This document shows, piece after piece, positions 55,162-64,000 of a stretch of DNA of 64,000 nt. This DNA is from Agelas oroides (lineage: Eukaryota > Porifera > Demospongiae > Agelasida > Agelasidae). The stretch's first letter is position 1. Each line of letters starts with the position of its first letter. The stretch is from assembly GCA_949130485.1 (NCBI GenBank), contig OX422201.1:1180016-1244015 (forward strand), given 5' to 3'. The notes below the pieces were generated by a model. The model was given only the letters and a program-made list of their open reading frames with translations, made no database searches and was not told where the DNA came from. Position numbers and translations under genes: made by a program.

Positions 55162-58060
55162 CAAGTGGAAAGAAAAAATTATAGTAAATAATGAGTGAAT
55201 GAATGAAAAGCCACAAAAGTGCATGTGTATGCCCAATGTTTTAGCCTGTCTTTCCAAGCCTGAGAGGACTTACTGAAGTTTGACACCACAGCTGGATACA
55301 GTTATCGTTGAAGGATCTTCAGTTAAAGCACTAAGCCTGAGAGGTAATCCATGGAGACTATACAGGGCCAAACATTTGCCATCACGAAATGGGACCTATG
55401 GTGACACAGGATTTTACAGTGCCCAAACTACCTTAAATATTATGTAAACCACTGCTAACCTGAGTTATGATCAAAAATGTTGACACTTCAGTGACCACAC
55501 TAAACTTCCTCCTGACTTGCAGCTCTGGAGCCTTGTATAACTAGCAGAATGCGTTGCATTATGGGGAAAGCCTGAGCAAGCAGTGCATGGCATGAAGGAG
55601 AGAAGAGCAGCACTCATCTGATCTCCAGTGCCCCAGCAGTTAGCCTCGTTCCCAGGCCCGAAGACATGACGAGGCTACTCAGCAGTAGTCCTAGATCGTT
55701 CTCAGGCTTACTCAGCCTGTGTTCTTTTTGCTCTGCTGTTTCGACAGCACGGCCCCGGCGCGCTGTCACGTTCGATTCTACGTTTCTCAGCTTTCAGGCT
55801 CCTCTGTTGTTTGCGGAGTCCTTCGCGGGTCACTTCGAGAACACGATTGTGCCATATCGACGACCCCTGAAGCTTCACTTCGAGAACTTCCGTATGAACT
55901 ACCCCTTAGATTCACTTTAGGAACATGGCGGTGAGAAATACAAGACTTCATAGTGTATTTTCAAATTTTTCACAACGAGACTATCGTTATTCAACGAATA
56001 CGAAACTTACGGTACGACGTACGAATACATAATTATGCACATACATACATACATACAGACACCGCTTGCGTTCAACACGTTAATGTGGGGCTCGCTCAGG
56101 CTCGCGCCAATAACTAAGGTAGGTACACTGTTAACAAGTTAGGTCTATTAGCTACAACTTTCAGGTAGCAGACTACCGCACAGTCACACTGAGCTACAAG
56201 TCACTTTAATACTTAAGTGAAGTGCGCACTTCGCTACAGACTTGCTGCACTGCAGCACATCCCATGCCTCCACAGCACTTTTGATGGCAACGGCGGTTCT
56301 TTACAACACTGACTGATGTAGCATTTGTGTGGTGTTTTTATTTTCTAGATATAGATGCATACAACAGTATCAGCATGGCCCAGCAAGTTGGTTGCCTTTG
56401 TATCATCTTGCCTCTACATTGCTTCAATTACTACCTATTTGCACCCCTCTTCTACATGGCTTCATATGCAATACCAAGCAAAGTAACCGCAACCCAATCC
56501 TCTGGTCTGCATATTATATTAGTTATATTACGCGGGTCCTTTAAGTTGCATCTTGGGGTGTAACTATATACACCCAATGACTACACTTAATGTTAGAAGC
56601 TGGATTGTGCACCAAACTCCAATCCCCTGTTCCTTGTTCCACTTTTGCCCTTCTACCCAGGCTTCCACACTATGTGTAGTTAGTGGGTTTCTCTTAGTCA
56701 AAGTTTATGCCCTTGCTGCTTGCTCACCATGCACCTGGAAGTGTGTGCCTCTAGTGGATCTGCTCAACGGCAGGACGAAATGACCTGCCACCTACACCTG
56801 ATACTTTGCACTTGGGATGCAGTTACCACCTGCAATCCAGTCACCGATTTTCTTTCCACTTGGGGTGCGGTTATGCTTGTTACACCACAAGTGGAAAGAA
56901 AAAAGAAATTATAGTAATGAATGAATGAAAAGCCGCAAAAGTGCATGTGTATGCCCAATGTTTTAGCCTGTGTTTCCAAGCCTGAGAGGAATTACTGAAG
57001 TTTGACACCACAGCTGGATACAGTTGTCATTGAAGAATCTTCGGTTAAAGTACTAAGCCTCAGAGGTAATCCACGGAGTTTAAACAGGGCCAAACATTTG
57101 CCATCATGAAATGGGACCTATGGTGACACAGGATTTTACAGTGCCCAAATTACCTACCTATCTTAGCATGAAGGTATTTACATTTGCTAAAAATGATGAT
57201 GTTTTTTTTAAACTACTGCTAACCTGAGTTATGATCAAAAATGTTGACACTTCAGTGACCATACTAAACTTCATCCTGACTTGCAGCTCTGGAGCCTTGT
57301 ATAATAAGTAAGGTAGGTACACTATTAACAAGCTAGGTCTATTAGCTACAACTTTCTGGTAGCAGACTACCAATACAGCACAGCCACACTGAGCTACAAG
57401 TCACTTTGATACTTAAGTGAAGTGTGCACTTCGCTACAGGCTTCCTGCACTACAGCACATCCCATGCCTCCACAGCGCTTTTGATGGCAACGGCGCTTCT
57501 TTACAACACAGACCTGATGTCTCTCAGTAGCATTTGTGTGGTGTTCTTATTTTCTATACAATTTAGATATAGATGCATACAACAGTAGCATGGCCATCTT
57601 CTGCCCAGCAAGTTGGCTGCCTTTGTATCATCTTGCCTCTACATGGCTTCAATTACCACCTATTAGCACCCCTCTTCTACATGGTTTCATAATTATGCAG
57701 TACCAAGTAAGCTTCACTTCACTCTACACCCAATGACTATGCTTAATGTTAGAAGCTGGACTATGCTTAATGTTAGAAGCTGGACTGTGCACCTAACTTC
57801 TCTGTTCCACTTTTGCCCTAATCTAGCCAGGCTTCCACACTATGTGTAGTTAGTGGGTTTCTCGTAGTCAAAGTTTGTGCCGTTGCTGCTTGCTCACCAT
57901 GCACCTGAAAGTGTGTGCCTCTAGTGGATCTGCTCAATGGACTGTTATGGGCAGGATGAAATGTCCAGCCACCTACACCCAATAGTTTGCACTTGGGATG
58001 CAGTTACCACCTGCACTCCAGTCACCGTTTTCTTTCCACTTGGGGTGCAGTTATGCTTGG
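55162..58060. repeat. 1.15-kb tandem duplication, first copy interrupted
   Basis: Copy 1 (55162-55540 plus 56118-56890) and copy 2 (56886-58050) share sequence from CCAAGTGGAAAGAAAAAA through CCTGAGAGG, GGAGCCTTGTATAA, AGGTAGGTACACT, TTAACAAG and CTTTCCACTTGGGGTGC. Copy 1 has about 577 extra bases at 55541-56117, including the short MITE at 55641. I see no coding function in either copy. Confidence 0.85.
55641..55677. mobile_element. 37-bp minimal MITE of the TAGCCTCGTTCCCAGG family
   Basis: Only the two termini remain (TAGCCTCGTTCCCAGGC...GACGAGGCTA). The flanks CCCAGCAGT and CTCAGCAGT are a 9-bp target duplication with one difference, which supports genuine insertion followed by internal deletion. 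Confidence 0.7.
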
Positions 58061-59312
58061 GGAAAAAATTGCATGAACTTTAGACCTTTTGAGCGTGCTT
58101 CAGAGACTACTAGAACTACACACAATCTTTAGCTAAAAAAATATCCGCACGAAGCATGGAAAGTTTTCCAGAGGCCAGGAAGCCTCTTGTTGCATCCTGG
58201 CAATACTAAGGGTCAAAAAAGCGAGCCACTTTGCCTTTATATACCTTTGTGCATGACCACGAGCATCAAGCGATGCATGCGGACCTGCCTATTCGAAAGA
58301 AAGCAAAATCAACTAGTACTGCTGTCCCTGACACCAAACTTTTAGTGCATGTGTTTTGCCTGACGAATCTGCAGTGCACGCGAGAAAGATTTGGTCCGGA
58401 GACAAGACTATGAATCTACCAGAGAGCTATATTGGAGCCTCTATGCACACAGCGACTTATGATATTGCAGAACTTGTTCTGTAAGCAGCGCCTTTATAGA
58501 TTTTTGGAAGATGGCCCAGCACGTTTTGTACGAAGCACTTACAAAAGGGTGTGGTTTGGCACGGACACTTGGAAGAGGCGTGAGATCTATGCAACTGAGC
58601 ATGCATGAGAATGACCTTCAAAGTGTGAGACTCATGCCAGAGGTGTGATGTATATGTAACTGTGTTTATACAGCATCCTTCTGTGTTCCTTCAAGGTTTT
58701 GGTTGTCATCTATAGGTTGGTACCTAGCAGAAGGTTTGACTAGCTAAGATTCCCCCCAACCCGCCATACCTAGCATTGGGGCAGGCCCCCCGCAGAGAAC
58801 TTGACTTAAATTAATTCCGCACTTACTGACCGTGCTTACCGCTGGCCATGTTATACTGTTCGCTAGTCTCGCAAGCCAGACCTACCAACCCCACTTCCAG
58901 TATGGGTGCTGTGTGCGTAACACTGAAAGTGATCCGCGCTGTGGTTGATTTGGTCTAAGCTTGCTGGACTGTTGACTGCTGACTAGGCAGTGGCTTTCAT
59001 ATCCTAGTAATGCCTGGGGGAGCATGCCCCCAACCCCCCCTAGAGCTAGTTAAGGACTGCAGGGTGGCCATGCATGTTCTCTACTTCAGCTAATGACTTG
59101 CCCCCAGATAGAAAAAGTTAAGTACGGCCCTGCCAACCCCCTCCTTGGTTGGTACCTGTGCCAAATGCTGCTGGGGTGCTTTGACGGCAGACGGGCAACT
59201 GGGAAAGCAGAGAACAACAAGACAACTTAGGACTTGTAGTGAGCTTTTTTACAAACCAGGCCAGGGTAAATCAGGGCTCACAGTAATCTTGTCAACAGAC
59301 TGAGGAGCACAA
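58061..59312. other. 1.25-kb stretch with repeat fragments only
   Basis: It holds a one-ended TAGTCTCGCA element at about 58864 and a GGGGGAGCATGCCCCC motif at about 59012. The 60-codon frame at 58231-58413 has no recognised domain. Confidence 0.4.
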
Positions 59313-59525
59313 CAATTTTTTTTCTTTACAGTTAGGCTAATATAAGGGATTCTCCGGACTGACAGCTTAATGTCCCCTTTGAAGGATGCGAAGGAAAACC
59401 TGCTCAATTTTGGGGGTAGGGCTGAGTGCATCCTGAAGAGAAATACTCTGCTGCAAGTGGGGCTGGAGCCTTGGACCTTTCGCGTACAGTCCAGCAATTT
59501 AACCACTAGGCCACCAGCAACACCA
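59313..59525 (-). mobile_element. tRNA-derived SINE
   Basis: On the minus strand a tRNA-like head (59520 down to about 59452) has an A box TGGCCTAGTGGTTAA and a weak B box GGCTCCAGCCC. A body of about 130 bases follows, ending in an A-rich tail (AAAGAAAAAAAA at about 59325-59313). The head-body-tail order is that of a SINE. The parent tRNA is not identified. Confidence 0.65.
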
Positions 59526-60359
59526 TGTTGCCTTCAAGTTCCACCTATACCTTTGGTCCTTTGATACAGCAGTCAACACTCTCTTGGATAGCAGCTATTA
59601 GAAGTGGGTACACATCATTGAACTATGCCTATAATTTTATGACATGCCTGAGCAATGATCCTGTAATTACTCATCACTGACCCTCCAACACTTTCGCTAA
59701 TTCAAGACCTACACAGACAGCTGCAGTGAAGACAACATCTCCACAGCTTTACTGTGAGAGATCTGTGTATAGCAAGATTTAGTGGTGCAATGGCTGCAAG
59801 GGCCACATCAGTCACCGTGAGGATTGTAAGTCTTTTCTTGCTCCCAGCAGTGGTCCGGAATATACCAAAAACCAGCAGTCTTGTGATGAGGACACATACC
59901 ATGTGCTAAGTAACTCCTCATTACATACTGTTGAAAGTGGATCAAATAGACTTCACTTTGTGAGCTGGTATCCTACAACTGCTGAACAAAGATTGCCTAA
60001 ATCAGTTTTTGAACCATTTTGCATATAGTCTACTTTTGTATTGAATTGTGTCATGACAGTGAGGCTGCTGCCAGATTCTGACTACTGTGAGTTCCAAGTC
60101 ACCAGCTTTTTGTGCAAATTCCCATTTCCATTTTCCATTCCCATTCCCATTCCATTTCCCATCCCATTTTCCATTCCACCTGCTTTTCCAGTAGTCTCAC
60201 GTAGCTGGGGTGTGGCCACATGGGACTACTTTTCCAGATGCCTGTTGCAGCTATAGACTGCTGCTAAAACTGCTGCGGTGTGGTTTGTGTGGTTTCTCAG
60301 ACTTTGCTGGCAAGCCCATCTGCTGGTCACTGACCTGAATGTATCTTCTTTTCCCACAG
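59526..60359. other. region upstream of the first visible Sushi exon
   Basis: No signal peptide or upstream exon could be identified. A CCATTTCCATTCCCATTCC-type short repeat occupies 60118-60180. Because the first Sushi exon begins in phase 1, an earlier exon must exist here or further left. Confidence 0.4.
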
Positions 60360-63300
60360 CTGTGGATTGTGGTTCTCTGACTAATCCAGTCAATGGCAGA
60401 GTTAGTCACTCTGGTGGAACAACATACAGAGATACAGCCACCTACAGTTGTAATACAGGCTACAACTTGGTGGGAAGCAGAACGCGAACATGTGACTCTA
60501 CAGGAAGCTGGTCTAGGAGTGAACCTACCTGTCAGGGTATGTTCTTGAGTATTAACTAGATGTATTCTAGCGATCTTTGTATCCCTCCTTTCAACAGTTG
60601 TGAACTGTGGCACTCCGACTAACCCAACCAGTGGCAGAGTTAGTTATACTGCTACAACATATGGACAGACAGCCACCTACAGTTGTAACACTGGCTACAA
60701 CCTGGTGGGAAGCAGTACTCACACATGTCAGGCTACAGGAGCATGGTCTGGAAGTGCACCTACCTGTCGACGTATGTTGTTATACAAATCTTGGGTAAAG
60801 GGTAACATATATACATACATGATGTATCCCTCCTATCAATAGCTGTGAACTGTGGTGCTCTGACTAACCCACCCAATGGCAGAGTTAGTTACACTGCTGC
60901 AACATATGGACATAGAGCCTCCTACAGTTGTAATACAGGCTACAGCCGGGTTGGAAGCAGTACTCGCACATGTCAAGCTACAAGAAGGTGGTCTGGGAGT
61001 GTACCTACCTGTCCACGTATGTTGTTAGCTACTGTATTCAAATTTTGCCAGTGGTGCATATGATGAATTCCCTCCTTTCAACAGCTGTGGACTGTGGTAC
61101 TCTGACCAACCCAGCCAATGGGAGTGTTAGTCACAGTAGTGGAACAACATTCAGACAGACAGCCTCCTACAGTTGTAACACAGGCTACATCCTGGTGGGA
61201 AGCAGCACTCGCACATGTCAAGCTACAAGAAGGTGGTCTGGAAGTGCACCTACCTGTCCACGTATGTTGTTATTGAAGCTTGTGTCTATGTACTGTAATT
61301 ATTCTAATACTACATAAGCTTAAAAAATAATTAGGTTAGATTGGATCCATTATAAATTCAAGTTCTTACGTAAAATTAGATCTTACGTTGCATACGGATC
61401 ACAATACACGAAAACATGAAGGCCTGCTCTCGCAAGCTAGGTAAGTGTATAGATGTTTTTTCGAAATTGTGTGCAGAATCACAGTATGTGGAAACGTGAA
61501 AGCGTGCATTCGCAAGCCTACTAAATGTATAGCTGGTTTATCCTAGAATTGTGTACAGACCTCGTCGAACTCTGTAACCAATGAAGGCAGTATCAAGCAT
61601 CCTTTCGCTAGTTTGATGTAGGGTCTGGAGTCCATACTAAGCTTCCTATAGCGAAGGATGCTTGGTATTATACATAATTCCGTGAAAAAACAGCTATACA
61701 CTTATCTAGCTACACTTTGTACAACCTTCATCGGTTGCAGAGTTCAACGAGGTATATACACAATTGGAGCTGTACACTTACGTAGCCGACAGTAAAAGCC
61801 AGCTGTACACTTACCTAGGACGGTATACCATCAGCTAGGTAAGTGTACAACTGGCTTTTCCTCCAATTGTGTATATACCTTGTTGAACTCTGCAACTGAT
61901 GAAGGTTGCACCAAGTGTAGCTAGGTAAGTGTACAGCTGTTTTTTCCTGGAATTGTGTATAGACCTCGCCAACTATGAAGACAGTACACCTGTTTGTGAG
62001 ACTGGTAGGAAGGGCACGAAGGTTGTTGGAAGTTGGTTTCAGTCATTATCTTACGCTAAATTGGATCAGCGTAGATAAATTAAGACTCCGGCTTACGTAG
62101 AATTAGATTCATGATAAATTCCTGGAATTGAATATCTTACGTTAAATTGGACCATACATAATATTAGTATAAGTAACAGCATGTTTTCTCGTACAATTTG
62201 GGATTAATAGCACTCATGAATGGCATAATTGCACTCGGCTTCGCCTCGTGCAATTAACAGCCATTCACTCGTGCTATTAATCCCAAATTGCACTCGAAAC
62301 CATGCTGTTCCTTGTTAATCATAAACTTCGCCTAGTTTACAGTATGCTATAATAAGTATGAGTATGTATGTGATGTGGTGGTTTATAGTATACAAGTTTA
62401 CAATAACCTGTATAGTTTACACCAAGTTGTTGTCACTTACAAGTTACAAGTTTACATTATGTTAATATAGCTTACAGCAAACTGTTGTCACTTACAAGTT
62501 ACAAGTTTACATTATGTTAATATAGTTTACAGCAAATTGCTACTGACCAATCAGTGAGCAATTACACCTTGCACGGTTTTGTAGTTTTTGTATTTTTTGT
62601 CCAATCAGAATCTTTCCTACCTGTGCAATTACAAACATAATTGCACACCTTTCAATGGGAGTAAATGTATTGACACTAAATAAGTATATGATTAGAATAA
62701 TTACAGTATGTTAGAGTACATGATGTATCACTCCTTTCATTAGCCTTGGACTGTGGCAATCTGACTAACCCAGCAAATGGCAGTGTTGATCACAATGCTG
62801 GAGCAACATTTGGACAGACAGCCAACTACAGTTGTAATACAGGCTACAGCCTGGTGGGAGGTAGTACTCGCATATGTCAAGCTACACGAACATGGTCTGG
62901 GAGTGCACCCACCTGTCAATGTATGTTGTTACTCGACCTTGACTATCAAGTAATTAACTTAAAGTATATGATATGTGTATGATATATCGATAACCCCCTT
63001 TCAACAGCTGTGGATTGTGGTGCTCTGACTAACCCAGCCAATGGCAGTGTTAGTCACAATGCTGGAACAACATTTAGGAAGACGGCCACCTACAGTTGTT
63101 ACACAGGCTACAACGTAGTGGGAGGCAGTACTCGAACATGTCAAGCTACGGGAGTGTGGTCAGAAAGTGCACCTACCTGTCAAGGTATGTTGCATAAGTA
63201 GTATCAACACTGCAATCATGTATATGATATATTCCTCCTTTCAACAGTTGTGGACTGTGGTACACTGACTAATCCAGCCAATGGGCTAGTCAGTTACAGT

Positions 63301-63667
63301 GGTAGGACAACATTTGGACAGACAGCCACCTACAGTTGTAACACAGGCTACAACCTGGTGGGAGACAGTACTCGCACATGTCAAGCTACAGGAAGATGGT
63401 CTGGAAGTGCACCTACATGTCCACGTATGTTGTTGAAGCTTGAGTAGTTATCAACTATATATGTACATGCTGTATGCCTCATTTCAACAGCTGTGGACTG
63501 TGGTGCTCTGACTAATCCAGTCAATGGCAGTGTTAGTCACTCTGGTGGAACAACGTTCAGACAGACAGCCACCTACAGTTGTAATACAGATTATGACCTG
63601 GTGGGGGATAGTACTCGCACATGTCAAGCTACAGGAGTGTGGTCTGGAAGTGCACCTACCTGTCACC
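60360..63667 (+). CDS. multi-Sushi (CCP) protein, internal part, eight domains
   Basis: Eight exons, each one complete Sushi/CCP domain with phase-1 ends: 60360-60536, 60598-60771, 60843-61016, 61085-61261, 62744-62920, 63008-63184, 63248-63424, 63491-63667. Each is 174 or 177 bp and reads [VL][ND]CG[ATS]LTNPxNGxVS...YSCNTGYxLVG.STRTCQATxxWSGSAPTC, with four cysteines and the domain Trp. Introns are about 60-90 bp except 61262-62743. Tandem CCP domains occur in complement-type, selectin-like and sponge aggregation-receptor-type proteins. The missing ends make assignment impossible. Near identity between domains (for example 61085 and 60843) points to recent internal duplication or gene conversion. 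Both the 5' end and the 3' end lie outside what I can see. Confidence 0.88.
61262..62743. other. 1.48-kb intron rich in inverted repeats
   Basis: It carries several copies, in both orientations, of a segment containing CTAGGTAAGTGTAC (61437-61945). There is also an inverted repeat at about 62171-62318 (AACAGCATG... / ...CATGCTGTT, with the inner GCACTCGGCTTCGCCTCGTGC) and a duplicated ACAAGTTTACATTATGTTAA (about 62445-62525). It is some 20 times longer than the other introns and probably grew by mobile-element insertion. No Sushi exon is hidden in it that I can see. Confidence 0.7.
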
Positions 63668-63712
63668 GTATGCTGTTGTTACAAACCCTGAATGTTGCAT
63701 ACACACAAGTGT

Positions 63713-63800
63713 TAGCCTCGTTCCCAGGCCCCGCCCAGCTTTCCGTCACTTGCAGTACTGCAAGCGAAGGAAAGCTGCGCGGGGCCTGGGAACGAGGCTA
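63713..63800. mobile_element. 88-bp hairpin MITE of the TAGCCTCGTTCCCAGG family, 9-bp target duplication
   Basis: A nearly perfect hairpin from TAGCCTCGTTCCCAGGCC to its reverse complement. CACAAGTGT stands directly before (63704-63712) and after (63801-63809). It lies in the intron after the eighth Sushi exon. Confidence 0.9.
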
Positions 63801-63865
63801 CACAAGTGTATGCATGCTTGTACATTTGATCTATAATGTTTCATAGTATGCTTGTATATACTTAT

Positions 63866-63950
63866 TAACCCTCGGCGCACATGCGCAGCGAGGGTTACAG
63901 TACTTCGTTTGTCTGTCTGTCTGTCTGTGTGTCTGTCTGTTACAACTAGC
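63866..63950. repeat. GC-rich hairpin plus TCTG microsatellite, same family as 33077
   Basis: AACCCTCGGCGCACATGCGCAGCGAGGGTTACAGTA followed by TCTG/TGTC repeats. This is the same head as at 33082, and the repeat probably continues past the window edge. Confidence 0.65.
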
Positions 63951-64000
63951 TTGGCTCACCTGGCGGCTAAATCTCTGAAGTTTGGACACAGATAGGCTTC

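Noticed and set aside
58231-58413. 60-codon plus-strand frame (MPLYTFVHDHEHQ...)
   Set aside because: No recognisable family or flanking exons.
59249-59506. 85-codon minus-strand frame with VQGSSPTCSRVF
   Set aside because: It runs through the tRNA-derived SINE; such frames are typical of SINE heads.

Overview
The window looks like nuclear DNA of a sponge, most likely a demosponge (inference). The genes are dense in short introns with canonical GT-AG ends. Extracellular modules (SRCR, fibronectin type III, Sushi/CCP, EMI-like) are encoded almost one domain or half-domain per exon with phase-1 borders. The cytoplasmic tails are new combinations of tyrosine and SH3-ligand motifs. There are no bacterial features. 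Much of the non-coding DNA is foldback elements, minisatellites and transposon fragments.

Layout. 1-532 (+): the 3' end of a CPAP/CENPJ (Sas-4) gene. 885-5526 (-): receptor A, a complete 11-exon gene (1096 aa) with signal peptide, one SRCR, five FN3, a cysteine-containing juxtamembrane domain, a TM helix and a tail with PxxPxR and YxPL repeats. 6270-24318 (-): receptor B, a complete 31-exon gene (2633 aa) with signal peptide, six SRCR, fifteen FN3, the same juxtamembrane domain, a TM helix and a tail of NYxxL repeats including ITAM-like pairs. Both reconstructions keep an open frame across every junction and sum to a whole number of codons. A and B are tandem relatives. A three-FN3 block is nearly identical between them, and receptor A has a dead relic of receptor B's first FN3 exon in an intron. 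29270-29736 (+): the 5' end of a secreted EMI-like protein. 36353-40573 (-) and 41390-44517 (+): a divergent pair, a 952-aa KDZ/HMGXB3-like transposase-related protein with zinc modules and a 697-aa P-loop ATPase of DUF927/SF3 appearance. 60360-63667 (+): eight Sushi exons of a gene open at both ends.

Repeats. The 24-36 kb and 44-60 kb stretches hold two MITE families with 9-bp target duplications (Mutator-like), one element with an 8-bp duplication (hAT-like), several large foldbacks, a 3.3-kb giant palindrome at 45.6-48.9 kb, a 22-bp minisatellite at three loci, broken Helitron-type ORFs, a reverse-transcriptase fragment, interstitial TTAGGG repeats and a 1.15-kb tandem duplication.

How the genes may work together. 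Receptors A and B look like paired surface receptors. Their ectodomains have shuffled scavenger-receptor and adhesion modules, and their tails suit SH2/SH3 signalling, as expected for cell recognition or innate immunity. The divergent transposase-like and ATPase genes share one 0.8-kb intergenic region and could be a two-protein mobile or domesticated system. That is the most likely undescribed system here. All functions are inferred from sequence alone.
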